From positions 124,001-188,000 of the forward strand of contig NZ_JNCS01000003.1 of the NCBI RefSeq assembly GCF_000731985.1: 64,000 bases of DNA. The letters are read 5' to 3'. Below are positions 26,271 to 35,088 of the stretch, piece by piece; positions within the stretch are counted from its first letter, which is position 1; each line of letters begins with the position of its first letter. Under the pieces are notes generated by a model. That model saw only the letters and a program-made list of their open reading frames with translations, was not told the origin of the DNA and ran no database searches. The DNA is from Natrinema altunense (lineage in GTDB: Archaea > Halobacteriota > Halobacteria > Halobacteriales > Natrialbaceae). A program made the translations under genes and the position numbers.

Positions 26271-26620
26271 ACGAGCCGGGTGGTCCGTCGCCGCGGCTCG
26301 ATCGCACAGACCCTCCACGTTCGATTCCGACATCGTTCGAGTACGGGTCGCGACCACCGACGCCGTGCGGACCGGGCTACGGGGGTGGTCTCAGGTCCTG
26401 CGGCTTCGATGACCCGACTCGAGTCCGATCGGCGGTACGTCTCGTCGCACTCGCCGCGGAGCGAGTTCCTTCCTGCCGACTCGTCGCGACGCTCCGATAG
26501 CCGTCGGTGAGGATCGTCGTCACCCGGCTCTACTGGGGACGGAGACCGCGCTCGGAAGCTGGACGCCGTCGGCGAGTACTGTCCGCGGCCGGTCGGAACG
26601 GGGGATCAAGAACGGCCGTC

Positions 26621-28432
26621 CTACTCGACGGTGACGCTCTTGGCGAGGTTACGGGGCTTGTCGATCGGCCGGTCGAGGAGGTCGGCGGCGTAGTACGAAA
26701 CGAGTTGGAGTTGGACGTTCGCGAGCAGTCCGGCCAGATCGGGCTCGGTCTCGGGAATCGCGAGCTGCTCGTCGGCGGCCTCGACGGCCGGATGGTCGTC
26801 GGGACAGACCGCGATCACGGGCGCGCCGCGGGTCTGGGCCTCCTCAGCGTTTTTCAACGTCTTTTCGTCCTCCTGACCGGTGAAGATCGCAAACACCGGC
26901 GTCTCGGGCGTGACCAGCGCCAGCGGGCCGTGCTTGAGTTCCCCGGAAGCAAACCCCTCGGCGTGCTCGTACGTGATCTCCTTGAACTTCAGCGCACCCT
27001 CGAGTGCCACGGGGTAGCCGAGTCCGCGTCCGATAAAGAAGTACGACTGGCTTTCGCGGTACCGCTCGGCGATCAGGTCGGCGTCGGACTCGTCGAGCAG
27101 GGTTTCGATCCGACCGGGCATCGACTCGAGTTCCGGAAGGAGGGTCTCGAGGTCGGCCGCGGGCTCGCCCCGCAGGTCGCCGGCGATGCGCTGGGCCAGC
27201 AGCGTGAGCATGACGGCCTGCGAGGAGAACGTCTTCGTCGCCGCGACGCCGATCTCCGGACCAGCGCGGATGAAGAGGGCGTCGTCGGCCTCACGGGCGG
27301 CCGTCGACCCGACGACGTTCGTCACCGTGAGCGTGGCCGCGCCCTCGGCCCGTGCTCGCCGGAGCGCGGTGAGCGTGTCGGCCGTCTCGCCGCTCTGCGT
27401 CACTGCGATCACCAGCGTCTCGTCGTCGATCGGCGGGGCCGAGACGCTGTACTCGTTGGCCAGGAGCGCGGTCGACTGCACGCCGGCCTGGTTCAACGCC
27501 AGCGAACCGTAGAGCGCGGCGTGATACGACGTCCCACAAGCGACGAACTGGACGCTATCGATACCGTCGAAGGTGCCCGGTTCGAAGTCAGACAGGGCGA
27601 TCCGTCCGTTCGTCGGATCGACCCGCCCTTCGATCGCCTGGGCCAACGAGGTCGGTTGCTCGGTGATCTCCTTGAGCATGAAGTGATCGTACTCACCCTT
27701 GCCCGCCTGCTCGGGGTCCCACTCGACGGTCTCGGACGGCCGCGTGACCGGATTCCCGTCGAGATCCGTGAACTCGACGCCGTCTTGGTCGACGATGACG
27801 ACATCACCGTCCTCGAGATAGACCACGCTGTCCGTGTACTCGAGGAAGGCCGGCACGTCGCTCGCGAGGAAGTACTCGCCGTCCTCCATGCCGACGACGA
27901 GCGGGGAGCCCTGTCGTGCGGCGTAGAGGACGTGCTCGCCGGAGACCATCGCGGTGACGGCGTAACTACCCTCGAGTTCGTCGATAGCCTGGCGAAACGC
28001 CGCCTCGCTGTCGAAGCCGGCATCGAGGTAGTACTGGACGAGGTGCGGAATGACCTCGGTGTCGGTGTCGCTCGTGAACTCGTAGCCGGTGGCCGCCAGT
28101 CGGTCCCTGAGCGCGGCGTAGTTCTCGATGATCCCGTTGTGGACGACGGCGACGTCTTCGCTCTCGTCGGTATGGGGATGGGCGTTCGCGTCGGTCGGCG
28201 GCCCGTGCGTGCTCCAGCGCGTGTGGCCGATGCCGACCGTCCCTCGGATGGGGTCCCCGATCGACTCCTTGAGTTCCTCGACCCGCCCGGAGCGTTTTGC
28301 CACGTTGATTCCCGAGCCGTTCTGGACGGCGACGCCGGCCGAATCGTAGCCACGATACTCGAGGTTCTCGAGTCCCGTCAGCAACGGTTCGAGCGCGTTG
28401 CCATCGCCGACGTGGCCGATGATTCCACACAT
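26621..28432 (-). CDS. glmS: Glutamine-fructose-6-phosphate aminotransferase (isomerizing)
   Basis: The 603-residue enzyme makes glucosamine-6-phosphate from fructose-6-phosphate and glutamine, the first step to UDP-GlcNAc. The start MCGIIGH exposes Cys2, the catalytic N-terminal nucleophile of the glutaminase domain (about 2-220). Two SIS isomerase domains follow, with FVACGTSYHAALYG, VTQSGETADTL and VAATKTFSSQ. The C-terminus KPRNLAKSVTVE is the canonical ending. Length and order are standard. Seven bases upstream lies the stop codon of a possible leader ORF, which may couple its translation. No glmS ribozyme is expected in archaea and none is seen. Confidence 0.97.
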   Translation of the reverse strand: MCGIIGHVGDGNALEPLLTGLENLEYRGYDSAGVAVQNGSGINVAKRSGRVEELKESIGDPIRGTVGIGHTRWSTHGPPTDANAHPHTDESEDVAVVHNGIIENYAALRDRLAATGYEFTSDTDTEVIPHLVQYYLDAGFDSEAAFRQAIDELEGSYAVTAMVSGEHVLYAARQGSPLVVGMEDGEYFLASDVPAFLEYTDSVVYLEDGDVVIVDQDGVEFTDLDGNPVTRPSETVEWDPEQAGKGEYDHFMLKEITEQPTSLAQAIEGRVDPTNGRIALSDFEPGTFDGIDSVQFVACGTSYHAALYGSLALNQAGVQSTALLANEYSVSAPPIDDETLVIAVTQSGETADTLTALRRARAEGAATLTVTNVVGSTAAREADDALFIRAGPEIGVAATKTFSSQAVMLTLLAQRIAGDLRGEPAADLETLLPELESMPGRIETLLDESDADLIAERYRESQSYFFIGRGLGYPVALEGALKFKEITYEHAEGFASGELKHGPLALVTPETPVFAIFTGQEDEKTLKNAEEAQTRGAPVIAVCPDDHPAVEAADEQLAIPETEPDLAGLLANVQLQLVSYYAADLLDRPIDKPRNLAKSVTVE

Positions 28433-28439
28433 CGGTTGT

Positions 28440-28607
28440 TCACCGACCGTCAGGCCGGCAGGGATGCTCGTGTGGCCCGGACACGGTATCGGTTCCCAGG
28501 GACGACGCGCCGTCGGCTCGGTCCCCCACCGACGACGGTAGGAGCGGCGACGTGGTATCCTGCCGATCCATCGAAAGTGATCGAGACGGTAGACGGTACG
28601 CAACCAT
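28440..28607 (-). CDS. Putative 55-residue leader ORF upstream of glmS
   Basis: An ATG at 28607 opens a frame (beginning MVAYRLPSRSLSM) that stops 7 nt before the glmS ATG. Its start lies exactly 38 nt after the beginning of GTCTATAGTAA, the same spacing seen for the small zinc-protein gene, so the mRNA probably begins at this ATG. The composition is Ser/Arg-rich rather than acidic, so it may be a regulatory leader peptide or simply the glmS 5' leader read in frame. I do not recognise the product. Confidence 0.4.
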   Translation of the reverse strand: MVAYRLPSRSLSMDRQDTTSPLLPSSVGDRADGASSLGTDTVSGPHEHPCRPDGR

Positions 28608-28634
28608 GAGCGGAATTCATCCCTCCCGAACCCA

Positions 28635-28645
28635 TTACTATAGAC
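28635..28645 (-). promoter_or_regulatory. Shared TATA element of the glmS transcript
   Basis: GTCTATAGTAA on the minus strand is identical to the element before the small zinc-protein gene. It lies 38 nt before the leader ORF start and about 210 nt before glmS itself, implying a leader of roughly 180 nt. Confidence 0.6.
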
Positions 28646-29069
28646 GGGCTACTGAATCCCGTAGTCCGCAGGTACTCCGCCGCTGCCTGTCGATGACAGT
28701 CGTTTCGAGTACCGTATCATGACTATCCGTTCTGCGAGTTCGTTCCGCAATACGGCTGTTTTAGCGTCGCTCGCCGCGTCGTATCGGATCGAGGGCGGAC
28801 GTCCGAAAAGTATGATACCCGAACAGGCGACCGACGCTCGCGTACGGAGCGTCGAACGCCCGGTATCGGCCCCCAACGATCGGTAGGGAGGGGAAACGAG
28901 CGGACACCGATCGTCGCCGCGCCGAGCGCGGTCGTCGATCGAATGGCGCGACTCGAGACGCCCGCGAGCGGACGGCCTTCGGCCGCGCAACGCGGTGGGA
29001 CATCGCCGGCCGACCGTCGGTGATGGAACGAACCGCCACACCTTTTGCGGTGGGGCGGGACGTGTGCAT

Positions 29070-29249
29070 ATGGGTTTTGGTAGCTACGACGAATCCGAAC
29101 AGCAAGAGCAGACGACGGACGACGAGGACGTAGAGGCGGTCAACGTCCACGAAAACGACCATCAGGGCGAAATGTCGTTCGAGTCCGACGTCTCGACGGA
29201 CGAGCTGGTCGATCAGCTCGGGTCGATGAAAGACGACGACGAAGAGTAA
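29070..29249 (+). CDS. Small highly acidic protein (DUF5786-like)
   Basis: This 59-residue protein starts MGFGSYDESEQQEQ and ends STDELVDQLGSMKDDDEE. The SYDESE start and TDEL(V/L)DQL helix match small haloarchaeal DUF5786 proteins. It is almost entirely acidic with one probable amphipathic C-terminal helix, so a protein-binding role is likely. Its function is not known. The ATG at 29070 is favoured by the family N-terminus and by CCTTTTGC 29 nt upstream. Confidence 0.8.
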   Translation: MGFGSYDESEQQEQTTDDEDVEAVNVHENDHQGEMSFESDVSTDELVDQLGSMKDDDEE

Positions 29250-29429
29250 GGACCGCCGCGGAACGGGGTCGATGGCGGCCGGAATCGGCCGCCCCCGACC
29301 GACGCCCCTCGAGACGACCTCGAACTGACACGGTTCGATACGATCGACGAATCGCTTTTTCTCGCGCGCGAACTCGGACGGCGCTGCCACGGCCGAACAC
29401 CGCTTGCGGTCACCGATCGGGACGTGCGA

Positions 29430-30209
29430 TCAGGGGAGCGTCGCGGCGCACAGTTCGCCGATCGCCCGCCGCAGTCGCTGGGAGACCGCGGACTTCGAGA
29501 CGTCGAGCCGCTCCGCGAGTTCGTCCTGCGAGATGCCCCGCGGCACGTCGAAGTACCCCTCTTCGTGGGCGACGGTGAGGAGTGCCTGTTGTTTGTCGGT
29601 CAGGGCGACGACGCCGTCGCTCTCGTCGTCGGAAACCCGAAGGTGATCGACCGTGACTGAAATGTCGTGCTCGCGACAGTAGTCGTTGAACGCGACGAGT
29701 CGCTCGCGGTCGGGGAACCGAAGCTGGACGAGCCAGCCGTCCCGGGAACTCGAGAGGTCGAGCAGGCGACCACCGAGGGCGGCGGTTTCCGCGGTAACCG
29801 TCACTGCGCGGTCGGTACGCGTCACGCGGTAGACTCGGCTGTCGGGGTAGCGATCGACGAGCACCGGATCGGCGACGGTCGGATCGGCCGCGAGAGCGGT
29901 TTCGAAGGAATCGAACTCGCGTCCGTAGACGGTGACGAAGACGACCGTCCGTCCGGGCTCGATGGTGGTCCAGTACTCCGGTTCGACGGTGACGTCCGGT
30001 GCGTTCCGCAGGGTCGGTCGCAGGAACAGGGCCGCGTGATCGAGGCGGAGTTGGGCGACGATGCCGCCCTCGGCCTGGGATCGAATCCCCTGCCGCTCGC
30101 CCTCGGAAGCCGGATCGATGACGGTCTCGGTGTCACCACCGGTCACCTCAGCGTTCGAGACGCCCTCGGTCTCGGTCGCGTCCTCGGAATCGGTGATATC
30201 AGTGCTCAT
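29430..30209 (-). CDS. Bat-type helix-turn-helix transcriptional regulator
   Basis: The 259-residue protein has an acidic N-terminus and a bacterioopsin-activator-like β-rich central region (about 50-190). The C-terminal HTH10 domain contains LTDKQQALLTVAHEEGYFDVPRGISQDELAERLDVSKSAVSQRLRRA. Bat-type regulators control genes responding to oxygen, light or metabolic state. This one lacks PAS or GAF sensor domains, so it may respond to another factor. It is encoded 256 bp downstream of a much larger Bat-type protein on the same strand. The start is the ATG at 30209. Confidence 0.88.
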   Translation of the reverse strand: MSTDITDSEDATETEGVSNAEVTGGDTETVIDPASEGERQGIRSQAEGGIVAQLRLDHAALFLRPTLRNAPDVTVEPEYWTTIEPGRTVVFVTVYGREFDSFETALAADPTVADPVLVDRYPDSRVYRVTRTDRAVTVTAETAALGGRLLDLSSSRDGWLVQLRFPDRERLVAFNDYCREHDISVTVDHLRVSDDESDGVVALTDKQQALLTVAHEEGYFDVPRGISQDELAERLDVSKSAVSQRLRRAIGELCAATLP

Positions 30210-30465
30210 CGAGCCATCCCCCGCCCGGAGGGACGGCCGTCGTAAGTACGACTTACCTCGAACGCGCTCATTGAATGGCACATTAGGAGCCGAGTACATG
30301 ATCGTGGACGCTATACACGGACATCGGCTCGAGTTCGACCTCAATATTGATTCAGCAGTCAGATCGCTACGATCTCTCGACGGCGCGGAAAGAGCGAGTT
30401 ACCGGGTCGAAACGCGTCAGTAAAAGCGTGCTACCGACCGAAATCGGTCGGTCGCCGTTCCCGTC

Positions 30466-33400
30466 TCAGTCCTCGGCCTCGTCGAACACCGAGGCGAACA
30501 GCTTGCGCTGTGCGATCCGGAGATGCCGGCTGAACGTCGGCTGCGAGACGCCGAGGGACTCGGCGACCTCCTCGCCGGTGTGTTCGCGGGGCCACTCGAA
30601 GAACCCGCCGTGGTAGGCCGCCTCGAGCGTCCGTCGCTGTCGCTCCGAGAGGGACTCGGCCAGCGTCTCGAACGGCCGGGTCGAACGCGGCGGCCGCTCC
30701 CGCTCCCGGCGGGCGGCCAGTTCCGCGCCCGAGTGAGCCGCCTCGAGCGCGCGGAGGAACGAGCGGACGCCGATCGGCTCCCCGAGGTCGATCACGACCC
30801 TGGTCCGATCGTCGACCGGCGTCACCGAACGGAGGACGCCGCCGTGGTCCGCGACCGTCCGCGCGATGGACGGCTCGGTTGCCTCGGTCAGTCGAATCTC
30901 GACGACGGGGTCGCCGTTCCCGCGGCCGACGATCGAAACTGAGTCGACCGCCGGCAGCGAGCCGACGGCCTCGTGGATACCCTCCGCGTCGGAGTCGCGG
31001 ACCGAACAGAACACCGTCGAACCGCCGGACGACCGCGGAATCACGGCCCGAACGTCGATTCGACGGTCGAGCCGCTCCGCGATCGACGAGAGCGGTTCCG
31101 ACTCGTCCCGAAGGACGACCTCGAGTTCCGTGACGCGATCGGCGAGGAACGCGCGTTTCGTCTCGATCGCAGCGATCGCGTCGCCGGCCACCGCCGCGAG
31201 GTGTTCGCAGGCCCGGCGGGTGGCGTCGCCGAACGCCGACGGCCGCGTGGCGTACGCGGTCAGCGTTCCGTACCGGAGCGCGCCAGAGTCGAGCGGGAGG
31301 CTCAGCGCGGACCGAATCCCCCGCTCGAGGAGCGGTCGCCGCCACGCTCGTTCCGTGGCGTCTCCGTCCGGTCGGCCGGTTTCGGCGGCCTCGAGCGTCT
31401 CGAGAACGACCGGTTCGCGGGTCGACGCAGCGTCCGCCGTCGGCGACCCGGTGTGTCGGTCGAGCGAGATCCGAACCCCCTCGAGAAACTCCGCGTCGCG
31501 ACCGGCCCACGTTTCGGGAACGATCCGTTGGCCGCCGTCGTCCGCGTGGCCGACCCAGGCGAGTTCGATCCCGCCGCCGGACTCGACGGAAGGGAGGGCG
31601 ACGACGGCCTCGCAGAGCCGTCGTTCGACCGCCTCGCGGGTCGGCGCGTCCAGCAGCGACCGCGTCGCCTCCCGGACCCGTTCCGCTCGTGCCGTGTGGG
31701 TCCGTAGTCGCTCCCGGTCGCGCTGACACCCGTCGAGAGCGGCGAGGCGCTCGAGCCCCTCGAGCGTCAGTACGGCCGCGTCCGCCAGGGTTTCGATCGG
31801 GGCTGTGTCCAGCCCGTCGAACGCCATCGGCTCCGTGCTGGTCGCGAGAACGAGCCCCCGGTCCCCGATCGGGACGGCCAGGAGCCGTTCGGCCCGGAGC
31901 CCGGGCCGAGCGAGGGCGGCATCGAGACTCCCGCCCTCGTAGACGGTCGGTTCGCCGCGCTCGAGGGCGTCGGCCAGCGGGGTGTCGCCGGGATCGATCG
32001 CCGGCAGCTCGAGCGCGTCCCGATCGCGTTCGCCCGTTCGTCCCGTCGCCACCGTCGCCGGACGGAGGCGGTCGTCGACGAGATACCAGATTGCGATGTC
32101 GGCGTCGGTACACTCGCGAACGGCACCGGTGACGGCGTCGCGAACGGGATCCGGTGAGTCGGCACGGCGGAGGGTCGCGACGGCTGCCTGGACCGTCGAT
32201 AACGCGGCGGCCAGCGAGCCACGCCTGTCGCGGACCACACAGAGCGTTCGATCCGAATCCGGCAGCGGTGCGACGGAGACGGCGACCGGACGGGGCTGGC
32301 CCACGTCAGTCGCGAGTTTGCCCGTCACGGGCTCCATCCACCTGACGACGGGTGACCGCGCCCGCTCTCGGACCGTCGCAGCGAGCTCGTCGTCGAACAC
32401 GTCCCCGAGGTCGCGGCCGACGAGCGCATCCGCCTCCGCGAGTTCCAGCAGTGCCGCGTTATCCAGCCGAACCGTCGTTCCCTCGAGCACGGCGATGCCG
32501 TCGTCGATCGCGTCGACGACATCCTCAAGGAGCGCGCAGCGATCCCGGTCCGACGCCGCTGGGGCGGCGGTCTCGGCGGGCCGCTCCCTCGCGGAGACGG
32601 AGACGCCGTCGTCGCCGGGGTGGACGGTGACGGAGAGCCGGCGCTCGCGATCGGGGAGTGCGGTCTCGAACTCGACGGACTCGCCCGTCGTGTCGGCCTC
32701 GCGGAGCCGGTCAGCGAGTCGGTCGCCGAGTCGATCGGGGAGCAGGTCCCAGACGACCGTCCCCGTCGGAACGGCGTCGCCGTCCGGTCGGTCGCCAGCG
32801 GAAAACAGTTCCAGCGCCGCCTCGTTGGCATACCGAACCTCGCGGCGCGGGCCGAGGGTGAAAAACGCGTCTCCGAGCCGATCCAGCCCCGCTCGTAGCT
32901 CGTCGTCGACGGCCGTTTCGTCGGCTGGGACGCCGGTTCGCGTGACGACGATCCCCTCGACGGCCGGGTCCTCGAGTCGGTTCGTACAGGTCAGTGTCGC
33001 GACCTGCCAGGTGCCGTCGGCGTGACCTAGCCGGCAGGTGAGCCGTTCGGTCGTCCCGATCGGGGCGGCGGCGACGGCGGCAAGCGTCTCGCGAACCGCC
33101 TCGCGATCGGCTGGCCGGACGAGTCGCGTAATCGTGGTTCGCTCGAGTTCCGTCGGTGTATACCCCAACCGGGGCTCGACGGCCGGGCTCGCGTACTCGA
33201 TCTCGCCGTCGGCATCGAGCACCCAGACGACCGCCGCGGCGTGCTCGAGGATCGACCGGGGACGCGCAGCCGTCGTTGTCGCGGCCAGCCGGTAGCGCTC
33301 TCGCTCGGCGGCGGTCCTGACGCGGGCAGTCAGGACCGCGTCGGACGCGGTCGGTTCGACGACGTCGCTCGCGCCGGCCGCGAGCGCTCGAGCGGCGTCC

Positions 33401-33693
33401 CCGTCGTCGACGAGGGCCACGATCGGCCGCTCGCCGGTTCGGGCCGCCAGTTCTTCGAGGAGCGCGTCGGTAGCGGGCGATCCGGCGTCCGCGCTCGCGA
33501 ACGGACAGACCAAGCAGTGGACCGTTCGAGCGGCGAGTCGCTCGAGCGCGCCCTCGAGCGTTCGTGCTCTGAGCAGCGCCCCGTCGTCGAACGCCGCATC
33601 GAGTGTGGTCATCGCGTCGTCGGCGGAGTCGGAGTTACCGACGACCAGGACATGAAGCGTATCGTGGACGACGGTGGCGGTGCCGTCGCTCAT
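30466..33693 (-). CDS. Large multi-sensor Bat-type regulator (pseudo-receiver, PAS, GAF, HTH)
   Basis: This 1075-residue protein begins with a receiver-like fold (about 10-125) in which the usual phosphoacceptor position reads HCLVCPFA, with no Asp, so it is a pseudo-receiver. A PAS domain (about 145-255) and a second PAS-like domain (about 262-360) follow, then a further sensor segment (about 385-495). Two GAF-like domains (about 510-640 and 660-830) come next, then the β-rich Bat domain and a C-terminal HTH (LSERQRRTLEAAYHGGFFEWPREHTGEEVAESLGVS). GAF and PAS domains suggest sensing of small molecules, light or redox. The start is the ATG at 33693. There is no transmitter domain, so sensing is coupled directly to DNA binding. 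Confidence 0.85.
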   Translation of the reverse strand: MSDGTATVVHDTLHVLVVGNSDSADDAMTTLDAAFDDGALLRARTLEGALERLAARTVHCLVCPFASADAGSPATDALLEELAARTGERPIVALVDDGDAARALAAGASDVVEPTASDAVLTARVRTAAERERYRLAATTTAARPRSILEHAAAVVWVLDADGEIEYASPAVEPRLGYTPTELERTTITRLVRPADREAVRETLAAVAAAPIGTTERLTCRLGHADGTWQVATLTCTNRLEDPAVEGIVVTRTGVPADETAVDDELRAGLDRLGDAFFTLGPRREVRYANEAALELFSAGDRPDGDAVPTGTVVWDLLPDRLGDRLADRLREADTTGESVEFETALPDRERRLSVTVHPGDDGVSVSARERPAETAAPAASDRDRCALLEDVVDAIDDGIAVLEGTTVRLDNAALLELAEADALVGRDLGDVFDDELAATVRERARSPVVRWMEPVTGKLATDVGQPRPVAVSVAPLPDSDRTLCVVRDRRGSLAAALSTVQAAVATLRRADSPDPVRDAVTGAVRECTDADIAIWYLVDDRLRPATVATGRTGERDRDALELPAIDPGDTPLADALERGEPTVYEGGSLDAALARPGLRAERLLAVPIGDRGLVLATSTEPMAFDGLDTAPIETLADAAVLTLEGLERLAALDGCQRDRERLRTHTARAERVREATRSLLDAPTREAVERRLCEAVVALPSVESGGGIELAWVGHADDGGQRIVPETWAGRDAEFLEGVRISLDRHTGSPTADAASTREPVVLETLEAAETGRPDGDATERAWRRPLLERGIRSALSLPLDSGALRYGTLTAYATRPSAFGDATRRACEHLAAVAGDAIAAIETKRAFLADRVTELEVVLRDESEPLSSIAERLDRRIDVRAVIPRSSGGSTVFCSVRDSDAEGIHEAVGSLPAVDSVSIVGRGNGDPVVEIRLTEATEPSIARTVADHGGVLRSVTPVDDRTRVVIDLGEPIGVRSFLRALEAAHSGAELAARRERERPPRSTRPFETLAESLSERQRRTLEAAYHGGFFEWPREHTGEEVAESLGVSQPTFSRHLRIAQRKLFASVFDEAED

Positions 33694-33825
33694 CCGGCGG
33701 CACCCTCGCAGACGAGCGGACGAGCGGGTACGGTGGAGTACTCGTCACTGTTCCGCATGGTGCGTGTCGAGTTCGTATCGACGCGTAGCACGGGCGTAGG
33801 TGTCCGGGTCACTGGAACTGCGTCG

Positions 33826-34248
33826 TCAGGGAGTGTCGCGAACGGTGAGAACCGGCACCGGTGCGTTCCGAACGATCTCCTCGGCGACGCTGCCCGAGAT
33901 CAGGTGGTCGAGCCCGGATCGACCCGCCGTCCCGACGATGACCATATCGACCGGGTTCGTCTCCGCGAAGTCGACGACCTGTTCCTGCGGAACGCCGTGA
34001 CGGATGTCCGTCGTGACGTCGACGCCCTCACGCTCCGCCGTCTCCGTTGCGCGTTCGGCGGCCGAAGCGGCCTCGTCCTCCGGATCGGACCGCAACCGGT
34101 CCTGTTTCTCCGCGGCATGGGGGCCGTCCTCGGAGACCGACAGGACGTGGAGCGTCGCGTCGAGTTCCCGCGCGAGTTCGACGGCGTGATCGGTCGCTCG
34201 ATGGGCGCCGTCGCTGCCGTCCGTCGCGAGCAGTAGGTCCTGATACAT
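33826..34248 (-). CDS. Universal stress protein (UspA family)
   Basis: The 140-residue protein has the UspA fold. The N-terminal MYQDLLLATDGSDGAHRA is followed by the ATP-binding loop GTAGRSGLDHLISGSVAEEI and the final strand PVPVLTVR. The G-x2-G-x9-G-S motif indicates an ATP-binding subtype. Usp proteins act in stress survival and often form dimers. It lies between the large Bat-type regulator and the ccdA-like gene, on the same strand, but gaps of over 130 bp suggest its own promoter. The start is the ATG at 34248. Confidence 0.95.
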   Translation of the reverse strand: MYQDLLLATDGSDGAHRATDHAVELARELDATLHVLSVSEDGPHAAEKQDRLRSDPEDEAASAAERATETAEREGVDVTTDIRHGVPQEQVVDFAETNPVDMVIVGTAGRSGLDHLISGSVAEEIVRNAPVPVLTVRDTP

Positions 34249-34403
34249 GGTTTGTCTCCCGTTCGGGAGACCGGGGGATAGGTTTCGGACTTGCCGTTGC
34301 CTGCCGGGTTCCGTTCGACGGCCGCTCGGACGCGACTACCCGGGCGGGCCGTCGCTCCGGCGTAGACGGAGACAAACGATCCGTCGAACGATACCGCTTC
34401 GAC

Positions 34404-35087
34404 TCAGAAGACGCCGAACACGTCGAGCACGACGACCGCGAGATAGAGCTGCCCGACTCCGGCGACGATCATCACCGCCCCCGCAACGCGCTTTAGGAGT
34501 CCAGTATAGGCCGCGAGTTGGCCGGCACTCGCGACGAGTCCCATCCCCGTCGCGACGGTCAACGAAACCATGAGGGCCACGAAACTGCCCACGTACGTTC
34601 CGAGGAGCACCGCCGCCTCAGTCGTCGGCAGCGACAGTGCCCGGGTGACCACACCGATGAATATCGGCGCGACACATCCTGCCGCCGCCAGCGCGTAGCC
34701 GACCCCGAAGATCGCGAACCCGAGCACGCTCGAGCGCCGCTTGGGGAGCGTGATCGACAGCGTCGGCGCTCGCTCGAGGACGACCAACAGACCGAACGCG
34801 ATCAGGACGAGTCCGGCGACGACTTCGAACCACTTGATCGACGACAGCGTCGCGTGACCGACCCAGAACGTCGCCCCAAGCAGGGCGCTGAACGTGACGA
34901 GGACCCCGAGACCGGCGATCAGTCCCCGACTCAAGGCACCGCCGAGCGACGCCCGCTCGCCGTCGGTCTGACTGACGTAGAAGCCGACATAGCCCGGCAA
35001 AAGCGGGAACGAACACGGAGAGAAGAAGGTCCCGATTCCGGAGATCAGCCCGAACGAGAGGGTCATGACGAGCGTCGAGTCGACCAT
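34404..35087 (-). CDS. CcdA/DsbD-type thiol-disulfide membrane transporter
   Basis: The 227-residue protein has six hydrophobic helices. The paired cysteines of the family appear in FFSPCSFPLLPG (Cys25) and AAAGCVAPIF (Cys137). CcdA moves reducing equivalents from cytoplasmic thioredoxin across the membrane to extracytoplasmic thioredoxins for cytochrome c and oxidase maturation. Upstream, one base apart, lies a Tat-exported TlpA-like thioredoxin, its likely partner, followed by a Sco1-like protein. The start is the ATG at 35087. Confidence 0.92.
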   Translation of the reverse strand: MVDSTLVMTLSFGLISGIGTFFSPCSFPLLPGYVGFYVSQTDGERASLGGALSRGLIAGLGVLVTFSALLGATFWVGHATLSSIKWFEVVAGLVLIAFGLLVVLERAPTLSITLPKRRSSVLGFAIFGVGYALAAAGCVAPIFIGVVTRALSLPTTEAAVLLGTYVGSFVALMVSLTVATGMGLVASAGQLAAYTGLLKRVAGAVMIVAGVGQLYLAVVVLDVFGVF

Positions 35088-35088
35088 C

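Larger units (their letters stand above)
25887..26620. other. Long intergenic region with an orphan promoter and dyad
   Basis: This 734-bp region lies between the zinc protein start and the 3' end of glmS. Positions 25905-26075 are AT-rich. TTTATATTA at about 26219-26227 looks like a strong TATA box and is followed 26 nt later by a perfect dyad, yet no convincing protein starts after it. The plus-strand frames here are short and basic. An untranslated RNA or a decayed gene is possible. Confidence 0.45.
28433..29069. other. glmS upstream region
   Basis: About 640 bp between glmS and the small acidic gene on the plus strand. It holds the putative leader ORF and shared promoter of glmS. From 28650 to 29030 I see no gene. 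The promoter of the acidic gene lies close to 29041 (CCTTTTGC, 29 nt before its ATG). Confidence 0.5.

Noticed and set aside
28432-28603. In-frame N-terminal extension of GlmS
   Set aside because: GlmS needs Cys immediately after the initiator Met as its nucleophile, so the start must be at 28432.
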